This document shows, piece by piece, positions 1 to 8,083 of a stretch of DNA of 64,000 nucleotides (the stretch's first letter is position 1; every line of letters begins with the position of its first letter). The stretch spans positions 1,089,501 through 1,153,500 of the forward strand of contig NZ_OY760916.1 in NCBI RefSeq assembly GCF_963664075.1. The letters run 5' to 3'. Origin of the DNA: an uncultured Desulfobulbus sp. Lineage in GTDB: Bacteria; Desulfobacterota; Desulfobulbia; Desulfobulbales; Desulfobulbaceae. The position numbers were made by a program, and so were the translations under genes. The notes beneath the pieces were generated by a model. The model was not told the origin of the DNA, did not search any database, and was given only the letters and a program-made list of their open reading frames with translations.

Positions 1-611
1 CCCGATTAGAGGGGATTGAGACGCAATAACGAATCCCGAGTCAACCCCAAGGAGACGCAGTTGGAAGGAATGCCCCGATTAGAGGGGATTGAGACATTAA
101 AGGTTGCTCCTGTGCCATTAACCCATATATCGTTGGAAGGAATGCCCCGATTAGAGGGGATTGAGACTTCTCAGGCTGGGGAACGGTCGCCACGCCTGAA
201 ATGACCGGTTGGAAGGAATGCCCCGATTAGAGGGGATTGAGACATTTTTTGGGAAATTATCCGACTGAAATAAAACGTTCGCGTTGGAAGGAATGCCCCG
301 ATTAGAGGGGATTGAGACCTCGTTGTCTCAGATATGGCCATGCCCAATCTCACCGTTGGAAGGAATGCCCCGATTAGAGGGGATTGAGACAAACGTGGGT
401 TTGACCTTTTCCCGGTAATGACATTGTGGGTTGGAAGGAATGCCCCGATTAGAGGGGATTGAGACTAAATCTCAACTGCTGCCGCAACCTTTACGTTTTT
501 GTTGGAAGGAATGCCCCGATTAGAGGGGATTGAGACCAGATCGAACACCTTGTAGGTGCAGTATTCAGCGTGCCAGTTGGAAGGAATGCCCCGATTAGAG
601 GGGATTGTGTT
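1..611 (+). CRISPR. CRISPR array 1 (left end outside window)
   Basis: Nine copies of a 36-bp repeat start at about -14 (only its last 22 bases, 1-22, are visible), 60, 132, 208, 283, 355, 430, 501 and 576, separated by eight unique spacers of 35-40 bp. The repeat begins GTTGGAAGGAATG, has a CCCC-GATTAGA-GGGG stem-loop in its middle and ends ATTGAGAC, close to the ATTGAAAC 3' handle of many type III and type I repeats. The last repeat (576-611) loses the conserved end (GATTGTGTT instead of GATTGAGAC), which is usual at the leader-distal end, so the leader should lie left of the window. The array is 1.4 kb upstream of the TPR/primase/cas1/cas2 genes and its repeat is nearly that of array 2. Confidence 0.97.
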
Positions 612-767
612 TTGTTGGCCGCATCCATCATTTTTCACGGAAGAATTTGTTTGAACCTCTACCAGCTTGTCCGTGTTGGGGGGCGTACCTCACCGCCAAC
701 CAACGGGTTCCGGGTGTTTGGTGATGTTGAGGTTGTGGGTTGATTGTTTGTGGTGCCAGACTCGGAT

Positions 768-806
768 GTCGCAGGCATGGCCAGCTCCTACAATCTGAGG
801 TCAAGG
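768..806 (-). repeat. REP-like palindromic element, copy 1
   Basis: The stretch GATGTCGCAGGCATGGCCA followed by GCTCCTACA is the inverted counterpart of 1193-1229. Read on the minus strand it gives TGTAGGAGC then TGGCCATGCC then GCGACATC, which resembles the REP palindromes (GTAGGAGC...GCGA) of Pseudomonas and other Proteobacteria. The resemblance is from memory of that family; no RAYT transposase is in the window. Confidence 0.5.
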
Positions 807-897
807 AAAGAGTAGTGGTACGGGGGGCTGAGCGTTGTTTTTTGCCCACCGTGAAATCGACATCTTGCAAGCAACCGCTGTACTGTTTGCTCATTTG

Positions 898-1081
898 GGT
901 CTCCTCGCCGGAGCGGCATTCATTTTTTGCTTGCCCAAAAAACGAATCAAAAAAGGGCAGCCACGCCGCTGAGACTAACCCCGTTCGGCAAGGTTTGAAT
1001 CCGGCGAGGCCAGAACTCGCTGCGCTCAAACAGCTGGCCTCTTCTTCCGGATTCAAACCTCACCGCCCGGCTCAGTGCCGA
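898..1081 (+). repeat. Long direct repeat, copy A
   Basis: About 184 bp are nearly identical to 1388-1571, at an exact offset of 490 bp, with only a few substitutions. Sequence similarity continues more weakly for roughly another 100 bp (the GTTATATCGA and TTTTCTCG segments). Open frames across both copies are short and unconvincing, so this is treated as a dispersed noncoding repeat and not as a gene. Confidence 0.85.
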
Positions 1082-1192
1082 CGGCACCAGTCGTCCCAGG
1101 ATGAGGTAAGGTGGCGTTTGGTTATATCGAGACTGGTCTCATCAGCCAGATTCAACACATTTTCTTATTTTCTCGAACCTTCCATCACCTCG

Positions 1193-1229
1193 AACTGTAG
1201 GAGCGTGGCCATGCCCGCGACATCATTGT
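1193..1229 (+). repeat. REP-like palindromic element, copy 2
   Basis: CTGTAGGAGCGTGGCCATGC continuing into CCGCGACATC forms an inverted pair with 768-806 about 390 bp away and flanks the first long direct repeat. The form is that of a REP/REPIN pair. Identification as a REP is by pattern only. Confidence 0.5.
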
Positions 1230-1298
1230 CGCAGTCATCTGGGAACTTCTCCTGCCAAAATCATCGTGCCAAATCACCAGGAGCGGTAGGTAGGTGGT

Positions 1299-1321
1299 GA
1301 GGCACGAACCCCAACGGGATT
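1299..1321 (+). repeat. Short dispersed palindromic motif (ACGAACCCCAACGG), degenerate copy
   Basis: GAGGCACGAACCCCAACGG matches GAGGGACGAACCCCAACGG found 30 bp after array 2. The half-site GTTGGG on the left, present in the other copy, is degraded here. This type of GTTGGG...CCCAAC palindrome is widely dispersed in many bacterial genomes. Confidence 0.45.
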
Positions 1322-1387
1322 GAGTTGTTTCAAACGGTTTCAATCCGTTTTTATTGATCACTCAACACCGAGTTATTTGCTTGTTTT

Positions 1388-1571
1388 GGTCTCCTCGCCG
1401 GAGTGGCATTCATTTTTTGCTTGCCCAAAAAACGAATCAAAAAAGGGCAGCCACGCCGCTGAGACTAACCCCGTTCGGCAAGGTTTGAATCCGGCGAGGC
1501 CAGAACTCGCTGCGCTCAAACAGCTGGCCTCTTCTTCCGGATTCAAACCTCACCGCCCGGCTCAGCGCCGA
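1388..1571 (+). repeat. Long direct repeat, copy B
   Basis: Near-identical partner of 898-1081. It lies immediately upstream of the small acidic membrane protein gene, so the tandem units fill most of the gap between array 1 and the primase operon. The rest of 612-1702 shows no convincing coding sequence. Confidence 0.85.
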
Positions 1572-1702
1572 TCGCATTTGTTGTGCCAGGATGGGGTGAG
1601 GGGGTGTTGAGTTATATCGAAGCTGGTTGTATTGATCCGATTGTAAGAAATTTTCTTTTTCTCGCACCTACTTGACCTCGTGTATCTGAATTGGAGTGTG
1701 CA

Positions 1703-1879
1703 ATGATGCAGGAAGATCAGGACAATGAACCGTTTTTTGACGACGATCCCGCCTTGGATTACATCCTCTATGAAGAGATGACCAACGAACGGCAACCGCA
1801 ACACCGTCCGGGCTGTTTCGGTGTGGTGTTGCTGTGCTGGGTGATTCCGGCAAGCTGGGTGTGCTGGATGATCTTGTAA
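1703..1879 (+). CDS. Small acidic protein with C-terminal membrane helix
   Basis: This 58-residue product is not one I can assign to a named family. Its N-terminal half is strongly acidic (DDDPALDYILYEEM); its C-terminal 22 residues (GCFGVVLLCWVIPASWVCW...) are hydrophobic enough for one transmembrane segment. The ATG at 1703 was chosen over an in-frame TTG at 1691 because GGAG lies about 8 bases upstream of it. It is followed after 120 bp by the TPR gene on the same strand and could be the first gene of the adaptation operon. The composition (acidic head, single helix) argues for a real protein over chance, but its length leaves doubt. A small membrane anchor for the neighbouring complex is a guess only. 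Confidence 0.5.
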   Translation: MMQEDQDNEPFFDDDPALDYILYEEMTNERQPQHRPGCFGVVLLCWVIPASWVCWMIL

Positions 1880-1999
1880 CCTGCTCTTTTTTTCCACCAT
1901 TTCAAAAAAACTTCTTTTTTTACCTCCCTTCGTTTCAAAAAATCCCATTCCTGGCCGTACCCCTCTTTAGAAACAAACAATTTCTTTGCAGGAGGGAAT

Positions 2000-3421
2000 A
2001 TGGAAAATACAGCCAGGAAAATCGTCAATCTCGAGCCGGCCCGCGTCGTTGGCCATATTCAACTCAATACCCCGGAACCGCCTAAACAGTCCGCACTCCC
2101 CACATCGGGGGTGGGCGTTGATGAGGATTTTCTCCGCGAGTTGACCGCCGGTTCCGCCGGTGCCGATGTCCTCCGCCGTGAACACAGTCGCGTGGTCAAC
2201 GAGATGCTCGCCCTGCAGGCGGAGAACCGGTGGCAGGATATTGTCACCCTCTTTCATCCCCTGGAAGAAAAGGCCGCTGCCCTGGTGAGTGCCGAGATGG
2301 ATATTGACCTTCGCGGTAAAATCGCCTTTGCCCTGGTCCGTCTGCGGCGCAACGAGGAGGCCTTGCAGACCTTGCTTCCGGCTGCCCGCCGCCGCCCCGA
2401 AGACGCGCTTACTCGGTACACCATCGGCTACGCCGCCCTGGATGCCCTGTTCACCGCCCGCACGGAGCGGCAACTGCTGCCCGGCAAACGGAGAAAAGAA
2501 CTCATCGAACTGGCCCATACCCATTTTGCGGCAGCCCGTTCCCTGCGCCCCGAGTCGGTGACGTTCAGCTACCGCGAGGCGATCTTGTTTAAGGATATCG
2601 AACACAAAGAAAAGGCGGCGATCCCCCTGTTCGAGCAGGCAATTGGGGCCTGGGATCGGCAAAGCGCAGAAGAACAGCAGCTCCACCATCAGCAGCGGCC
2701 CAAATATATCAAAAGTTTGTACCATCTGGGCTCCTGCCTGCTCAAGGTGGGCAGAGCCGGGCAGGGCCTGCGGTTTTTGGAACGGTTGGAGCACGAAGAT
2801 GGTGAGGGGAGGGTGATTCACCCGCTGTTTCGTCATTTTGCCTTTGCCAAGGTGTTGTTTGCTCTGGGGCGTGAGCAGGATGCGTTTAATCGTGCCGAAA
2901 CTGCTGCCCATGTGGCCGAGCGCCATCAGCCGACCGATTTTGTCTGGGAGCTGGCAGCCCGTTGCGCGCTGAAGTTGCAGCAGATCGACAAGGCCCGCAG
3001 CTGTATCGCCCGGGTGCCGGAGCATGCCCGGCGCCCCTACGTGCGCTGGACCGAGGCCGATGTTCTGGCTGCCGCAGGCGATAGTGAAACCGCCCTGAAG
3101 GTACTCTACCGGTGCAGCGAACGGGATAAACGTTCCCGCCATACCAGCCTGATTCGGATCAGCCGACTGTTGGCCGGGAAAAAACAGTACCAACAGGCTC
3201 TGCAGGCCGCTGAACAGGCCGTGCATTTTTGTGAGCAGACCTACGGCAATCCCTCAAAAGATGCGCAGTTCTGGCAGGCGGCCAACCTGCATCTCTTGGG
3301 GCGCAATCAGGACGCATTGCAGGTAATCAATATCCTGGAAGATGGTCATTTTCAGCACCCGCATTTTCCCCGGTTGGCGGGCCTGGTTCGCTCGGCCCTG
3401 GATGCAAGGAGACAACCATGA
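2000..3421 (+). CDS. TPR-repeat protein of the CRISPR primase operon
   Basis: A 473-residue, almost entirely helical protein with several degenerate tetratricopeptide units, for example around residues 85-150 (ALVRLRRNEEALQTLLPAARRRPEDALTRY is one unit in part), 230-300 and 380-465 (LLAGKKQYQQALQAAEQA). No catalytic motif, signal peptide or membrane segment is seen. The start is supported by GGAGGG 5-6 bases before the ATG. Its stop overlaps the start of the primase gene (ATGA), so the two are translationally coupled and probably form a complex. TPR partners or TPR N-termini are known beside CRISPR-associated primase-polymerases; a scaffold role linking primase and Cas1-Cas2 is inferred from that context. 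Confidence 0.8.
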   Translation: MENTARKIVNLEPARVVGHIQLNTPEPPKQSALPTSGVGVDEDFLRELTAGSAGADVLRREHSRVVNEMLALQAENRWQDIVTLFHPLEEKAAALVSAEMDIDLRGKIAFALVRLRRNEEALQTLLPAARRRPEDALTRYTIGYAALDALFTARTERQLLPGKRRKELIELAHTHFAAARSLRPESVTFSYREAILFKDIEHKEKAAIPLFEQAIGAWDRQSAEEQQLHHQQRPKYIKSLYHLGSCLLKVGRAGQGLRFLERLEHEDGEGRVIHPLFRHFAFAKVLFALGREQDAFNRAETAAHVAERHQPTDFVWELAARCALKLQQIDKARSCIARVPEHARRPYVRWTEADVLAAAGDSETALKVLYRCSERDKRSRHTSLIRISRLLAGKKQYQQALQAAEQAVHFCEQTYGNPSKDAQFWQAANLHLLGRNQDALQVINILEDGHFQHPHFPRLAGLVRSALDARRQP

Positions 3422-5034
3422 ACGGACAGCAGGCAGTCAGTGAAACCTTTGTCAGCACTGGTGCAGATCACCGGTTGCTGTTGGATCGTCTCGGCAAGGC
3501 CGCTTTCGACGAGGCCGGGCAGAGCTTTGTCCAGCGTGCTTTGAATGCGGCACCGTTCTGGGGTGATTTTACCGATACCGACATTCAACATCTGGCGATC
3601 ATAGCCCAGCAACATGGCCTGTTTACCGAAAGCGGGCAGGTGCTGGCCTGGCTGAATCAGCAGCAGCCGGAGTGTTTGCAGGGGTGGCAGGCCCATCTGG
3701 AACTGCTCGAGACCCTGGGAAAGGAGAAAGAGGCCCTCCAGCTCAAGGCCAAGGCCCGCCGTTTTCATCCTCAGGCGTTTGCGGTAACTCTCCAGCTCGC
3801 TGAACAACCGGTGGCGTCGCAAGACGAAGACCACCTCTTTGATCCCTTTCTCCAGCTTCGCCGCTGTCAGGAAGAAACAGCGGCCTTCATGCGCCTCTTT
3901 CAGGGGCGGGAAGATGCCTTTGCCCGGCAATGGGCAGACCGCGAGGAGCAGAAGAAGGGATATGTGCCGGTGAAACGTGCGCTTTTGCCCGAAGATGTTC
4001 AGGAACACCTCCAGGGGCGAAAAACTTATGGCATCTATCTGTTGAACGGTGAGAGCGAGGTTTTCACCGGAGTTATCGATGTCGATCTGGTCGCCCGCCT
4101 GCGTGACCGCCGCGAGGCAACCAAGGAAAAAGAGTCGATCAGGCGGGAGTCGACCTACATCTACACTCGCCTGATGGAGCTGGCAAAAAAGGCTGGGCTC
4201 ACCTGTATTGCCGAAGTCAGTGGCGGCAAGGGGTACCATTTCTGGTTTCCTCTTGCCCGGCCCGTGCCTGCGGCAACCGTACGCCAGGGGTTGCAATCTT
4301 TGCTGGCCGGGGTTGCGGCCGATGTCCGTTGTTTTAACCTGGAGCTGTTCCCCAAACAGGACCAGCGCACCGGCAAGGGGTTTGGCAATCTGGTCAAGCT
4401 GCCCCTGGGGGTGCACCGGGTGACGGGCAAGAAATCATATTTTATCGGGGCCAAGGGGCAGACTCTGGAACAGCAGCTGGCCTGGTTGACCATGCAGCAA
4501 CCAGCAGACCCGGCCTGCATGGAAACCCTGGCCCGGCAGCATCGCCAGGCCGATGTGGTGGTGCATCCAAAAATGGCGGATTGGGCCGCGCAGTACCCTG
4601 AACTCGCCGAGCTCAGTGGCAAATGCTCGCTGCTGGCCCAGTTGGTTACCATGGCCCGTTCGGGCAGGGAACCGGCGGTGCGGGAGGAAAAGGTTCTGTT
4701 GGGCACGCTGGCTCACCTGGAACGGGGGCGCCTGCTCCTCCATTATCTGTTTTCCCGGTCCGGGCAGTACAACCGTCCCCTGCTTGACTACAAAATTTCC
4801 AAGGTGCGGGGGACGCCACTGGGCTGTAAACGGATCCACAGTTTGCTGGATCAGGGCTTTGCCGGTGCCTTGCCCTGCAGCTTTTCCCGGGGCGGTTACC
4901 CGCATCCGCTCTTGCATCTGTCTGCTTATGGTCCAGACGAGCAACCGGTGCAGGAGCAGGTGGTCGATCTTAAAGATGCCCTCTTGTCCCTGAAGACTGC
5001 CATTGTCCAGGTGGAACGATTCCTGACTCCCTGA
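3418..5034 (+). CDS. CRISPR-associated primase-polymerase (CAPP, AEP family)
   Basis: A 538-residue archaeo-eukaryotic primase (AEP) protein. Residues 1-170 are helical and TPR-like. The AEP core spans about 190-370 and shows the metal-binding pair in GVIDVDL (Asp221, Asp223), the SxxxxxH motif in SGGKGYHFWF (Ser268, His274), and the ELFPKQD...GFGNLVKLPLGVHR block typical of the primase of TOTE conflict systems and of CAPPs. The C-terminal part (about 400-538) is helical and PriL/PriCT-like, with scattered cysteines but no clear four-Cys iron-sulfur set. CAPPs studied elsewhere are DNA/RNA primases and polymerases that interact with Cas1-Cas2 and are thought to extend or prepare new spacers. 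Position directly before cas1 and cas2, and ATGA overlap with the TPR gene, fit that role here. Confidence 0.88.
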   Translation: MNGQQAVSETFVSTGADHRLLLDRLGKAAFDEAGQSFVQRALNAAPFWGDFTDTDIQHLAIIAQQHGLFTESGQVLAWLNQQQPECLQGWQAHLELLETLGKEKEALQLKAKARRFHPQAFAVTLQLAEQPVASQDEDHLFDPFLQLRRCQEETAAFMRLFQGREDAFARQWADREEQKKGYVPVKRALLPEDVQEHLQGRKTYGIYLLNGESEVFTGVIDVDLVARLRDRREATKEKESIRRESTYIYTRLMELAKKAGLTCIAEVSGGKGYHFWFPLARPVPAATVRQGLQSLLAGVAADVRCFNLELFPKQDQRTGKGFGNLVKLPLGVHRVTGKKSYFIGAKGQTLEQQLAWLTMQQPADPACMETLARQHRQADVVVHPKMADWAAQYPELAELSGKCSLLAQLVTMARSGREPAVREEKVLLGTLAHLERGRLLLHYLFSRSGQYNRPLLDYKISKVRGTPLGCKRIHSLLDQGFAGALPCSFSRGGYPHPLLHLSAYGPDEQPVQEQVVDLKDALLSLKTAIVQVERFLTP

Positions 5035-5081
5035 TACGGGGGGAGGTGACTAACGTATTGAGTTCTCGATAGGTATATCTT

Positions 5082-6098
5082 ATGCAAACCCTCTATGTCC
5101 TTGAAACCGGCAGCTACCTGCGCAAAGAAGGGGAAACCCTGGTGATCTGTAAAGGCAAACAGCGGATTGAAACCATCCCGGCGGCCGGGTTGAAGCAACT
5201 CGCCCTGGCCGGTCGGGCATCGATCAGCGGTCCGGTGCTCGACTTCCTCATTCACCATGGGGTGGATACCATTTTCATGACCATGGATGGCCGTTTCCGG
5301 GCCCGGTTGCTGTTGGATGATTCCAGCCACACGGCGCTGCGGCAGCAGCAGTATGTGCAGCTCAATGATCGGCGCTACAGTCTGCAGCTGGCAGCCGCAA
5401 TTGTTCGCCAGAAGCTTGAGAATCAGTCCCGCCTGCTGTTGCGGAGGGCCTCGCAGTATGGCCTGGCGGAATTACGGGCCACGGGGGCCCAGATCAAGGC
5501 ACTTGGTCCCAAATGCCAAGAGGTTAAGGAAATGGACGCGTTGCGAGGGCTGGAGGGGTACGGCTCGCGGCTTTTCTTCGGCGCCTTTGGTCTGCTGCTG
5601 CGCAACGACGAGTTTTTTTTTCAGGGCCGAAACCGCCGACCGCCACGGGATCCGGTCAACGCCTTACTCTCCTTTGTCTATACCCTGTTCACCAATGAAG
5701 TGCTCAACGGCATCAAGAACGCCGGGCTCGATCCCTACTGCGGTGCCCTCCATGAGATTGCGGCGGGACGGCCTTCCCTGGCCTGCGATCTGGTTGAAGA
5801 GTGGCGCCCCCTGGCGGAACGACTGGTTCTGGGGCTGGTGAACCGCCGGGCTATTCGACTGCAGGATTTTCTCATCCGCTCTCCTGCAGAAGAGGGGGTG
5901 GGGTTGCCGGTATCGATGAAGCCCAATGCAGCCCGTGCCCTGATTGCTGCTTATCAGCGTCAACTGGATGAACCGATGCCTTACCCCCGCACCGGGCAGA
6001 AAACCCAGGTACGTTGGATTATCCACAGTCAGTGCCGTCACTGTGCCCAGTGCTTTCAAGAGAAGACTGTGTACACTCCGTTTATCATGCCACGGTGA
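5082..6098 (+). CDS. cas1: CRISPR integrase Cas1
   Basis: A 338-residue Cas1, the metal-dependent integrase that inserts spacers with Cas2. The N-terminal beta domain (MQTLYVLETGSYLRKEGETL) is typical. The conserved catalytic set is present: Glu158 in ALRGLEGYGSRLFF, His224 in PYCGALHEIAAGRPSLACD, and Asp236/Glu239 in ACDLVEEWRP. The C-terminus carries a CxxCxxC cluster (HSQCRHCAQCF) near residue 320, a possible partial metal site. It follows the primase gene by 47 bp and precedes cas2 by 31 bp, all on the same strand. Length and motifs are those of an intact, full-length enzyme. It is not fused to a reverse transcriptase, Cas6 or Cas4. Confidence 0.97.
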   Translation: MQTLYVLETGSYLRKEGETLVICKGKQRIETIPAAGLKQLALAGRASISGPVLDFLIHHGVDTIFMTMDGRFRARLLLDDSSHTALRQQQYVQLNDRRYSLQLAAAIVRQKLENQSRLLLRRASQYGLAELRATGAQIKALGPKCQEVKEMDALRGLEGYGSRLFFGAFGLLLRNDEFFFQGRNRRPPRDPVNALLSFVYTLFTNEVLNGIKNAGLDPYCGALHEIAAGRPSLACDLVEEWRPLAERLVLGLVNRRAIRLQDFLIRSPAEEGVGLPVSMKPNAARALIAAYQRQLDEPMPYPRTGQKTQVRWIIHSQCRHCAQCFQEKTVYTPFIMPR

Positions 6099-6129
6099 AT
6101 AAGAAACGGATGCAAGGTAAGAATAAAAT

Positions 6130-6408
6130 ATGATGTATCTTATCTGTTTTGATATCAGTGATAACCGGGTGCGTTACCGGGTGGTCAAGGCCTTGAAGGG
6201 GCACGGCACCCGGGTACAGAAATCAGTGTTTGAATGCCCGAACCTGAACGAACATCGTTTTCTACTGCTTCAGCAGAAGATGGAGGAACTGATCGACCAT
6301 GGTTCGGACTCGGTGCGTTACTACCGCCTGTGTAAGGCCTGTGTTGCCGAGGTGGAGTGGACCGGTCAGGGCGATGCCCCTAGAAACAGGCGGTTTAGAG
6401 TGGTGTAG
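6130..6408 (+). CDS. cas2: CRISPR adaptation protein Cas2
   Basis: A 92-residue ferredoxin-fold Cas2, the dimeric scaffold that bridges two Cas1 dimers during spacer integration. The first strand MMYLICFDISDNRVRYRVVK contains the conserved Asp, and ALKGHGTRVQKSVFEC is the usual second block. The C-terminus is short and no extra nuclease or DEDDh domain is attached. It is the last gene of the operon before the leader of array 2. Two adjacent ATGs (6130, 6133) are possible starts. Confidence 0.96.
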   Translation: MMYLICFDISDNRVRYRVVKALKGHGTRVQKSVFECPNLNEHRFLLLQQKMEELIDHGSDSVRYYRLCKACVAEVEWTGQGDAPRNRRFRVV

Positions 6409-6662
6409 CAATGTTGAGCAAAAGCTTGCCGCTACGTTGCTTCTTGGGCAGGAGTGGCGTATCATGCACCACAAGTCGGCTGGAGAGAGCCTCAGGTGAA
6501 CGAGAGATGCTCGAATTGTATTTTATTCAAAATTTTTAGTATGTTAAGTTGTTTTTCTAGATGAGTGTCACCCACTTCAGATTTCCCGGACCCCCATTTT
6601 CAGGGGGGTGCTCGAATTTGCCTTTGCAAATCCCTGGTTTTTCTATGGATTCTAGGGTAAGG
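6409..6662 (+). promoter_or_regulatory. Leader of CRISPR array 2
   Basis: The 254 bp between cas2 and the first repeat lack a gene and become AT-rich at 6510-6560. Near the array there is a CCCCC-ATTTTCA-GGGGG hairpin (6591-6607). The decamer TGCTCGAATT occurs twice, at 6508 and 6609, 101 bp apart, the second directly after the hairpin. These may be integration or array promoter elements. Assignment as leader rests on position and on the same repeat orientation as array 1, whose degenerate end is on the right. Confidence 0.6.
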
Positions 6663-7658
6663 GTCTGAAGGAATGCCCCGATTAGAGGGGATTGCGACAC
6701 CTTTTTACCACTCCACGTTCCCCCACAGGCGTAGCGGTCTGAAGGAATGCCCCGATTAGAGGGGATTGCGACGGCAACGACCAACAAAGTACGGATTTAT
6801 CAAGTTTTGGTCTGAAGGAATGCCCCGATTAGAGGGGATTGCGACTTTAATCTTGCAATAATTGCCAGACCGCAACCAGTTCAGTCTGAAGGAATGCCCC
6901 GATTAGAGGGGATTGCGACTTTAGGTTTGTAGAGATAGAACGTCCTCTCGTCGTTGTGTCTGAAGGAATGCCCCGATTAGAGGGGATTGCGACGTTTGTG
7001 AGGAGCAATCAACACGTCTTCAAACTCGATGTCTGAAGGAATGCCCCGATTAGAGGGGATTGCGACATTTGATGACTGGTAGACGGGTCCTCGTTATCCC
7101 ATAAGTCTGAAGGAATGCCCCGATTAGAGGGGATTGCGACCTTGTCGGGTGCGTCTCCTATAGCCTTCAATATGTTGGTCTGAAGGAATGCCCCGATTAG
7201 AGGGGATTGCGACTTTGACTGCAACTCAATCGGATTTTTTGTACCGTTGTAGTCTGAAGGAATGCCCCGATTAGAGGGGATTGCGACTTTCGGTTTCTCT
7301 TTCAGCTTCAACTTCAACAATTTCAGGTCTGAAGGAATGCCCCGATTAGAGGGGATTGCGACTAAAAGTCCTAACCATTCTTCAACTGTTGTGAAAAAGT
7401 CTGAAGGAATGCCCCGATTAGAGGGGATTGCGACTTTTTGCAAATAATCGTTAGCTATCGTCGCTAACTTCCCCGTCTGAAGGAATGCCCCGATTAGAGG
7501 GGATTGCGACTTAAGATTATCGGATAAGCTACTTGTAACTCAGCGTCTGAAGGAATGCCCCGATTAGAGGGGATTGCGACCAAACCAACCTCGTCTCATA
7601 TATTAATAATTATTTTACCCCAGTCTGAAGGAATGCCCCGATTAGAGGGGATTGCGAC
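6663..7658 (+). CRISPR. CRISPR array 2 (14 repeats, 13 spacers)
   Basis: Fourteen intact 36-bp repeats start at 6663, 6737, 6810, 6884, 6958, 7031, 7105, 7178, 7252, 7327, 7399, 7475, 7545 and 7623; the spacers are 34-42 bp and all different. The repeat begins GTCTGAAGGAATG and ends ATTGCGAC; it differs from array 1 at positions 3, 4 and 33 only and keeps the CCCC-GATTAGA-GGGG hairpin. The absence of decay, even in the last repeat, suggests a young or active array. It should be served by the adjacent cas1-cas2. Confidence 0.98.
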
Positions 7659-7675
7659 TGTTGTTCTAAAGACGT

Positions 7676-7710
7676 GGGTTGGGCTGAGGGACGAACCCCA
7701 ACGGAATAAG
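7676..7710 (+). repeat. Dispersed GTTGGG...CCCAAC palindrome
   Basis: GTGGGTTGGGCTGAGGGACG followed by AACCCCAACGG forms an imperfect stem (GTTGGG against CCCAAC) beginning 18 bp after the last repeat of array 2. A degenerate relative lies at 1299-1321. It matches a class of short palindromes dispersed in many genomes. The remaining noncoding sequence up to 8005 shows nothing I can name. Confidence 0.5.
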
Positions 7711-8005
7711 GTTGGAGGACTCCCAACCTATGAAACCTCCTCTCAACTTGCCCACAGCTTATCTCGCAGATAGATATTTTTTATGATTACCACTGAACCT
7801 CAGCTGTCGGTCATATACAGCGAGATCCCTCTGATGGCACGGGATGACATCAAGATATCTGCAATAACGAGGTCGCATTGAACCTCTCGGGTGTCTCGAC
7901 CAGAGATCTCGTCTTTTCTAGCTGAACATTGATGATAATTAAATATTTTTTTTGACTATGCTTCCTGTAGCAACGTGATGAAATCATTGCAATTCAGGAG
8001 ATAAA

Positions 8006-8083
8006 ATGATGCATATAACCCCAGAAGCGCAGGCGTTTATCCTTGCTGGCAAGGCTGCTTTGTGCCCACCTTTTCTGCGCTAG
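8006..8083 (+). pseudogene. 25-codon remnant of a small FILAGKA-type hypothetical protein
   Basis: A good ribosome site (CAGGAG) precedes ATGATG and an ORF of only 25 codons, MMHITPEAQAFILAGKAALC and five more residues. The ITPEAQAFILAGKA part recalls the start of a widespread small hypothetical protein (FILAGKA...FT), so this looks like the surviving N-terminus of such a gene. The recognition is from memory and the function of that family is not known to me. Confidence 0.35.

Noticed and set aside
740..1610. Plus-strand ORFs of 96 and 186 codons across the repeats at 898-1081 and 1388-1571
   Set aside because: They follow the repeat copies, have no ribosome site and encode low-complexity sequence with no family resemblance; the opposite strand is equally open.
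1967..3226. 419-codon minus-strand ORF opposite the TPR gene
   Set aside because: It is antisense to a clear TPR protein with a good ribosome site and overlapping partner; the antisense product has no domain and reflects GC-rich codon bias.
3352..4416. 354-codon minus-strand ORF opposite the primase
   Set aside because: Antisense shadow of the AEP primase, which has all the family motifs.
7262..7773. ORFs running through CRISPR array 2 (repeating MPRLEGIAT)
   Set aside because: They are translations of the repeat itself; an array is the better explanation.
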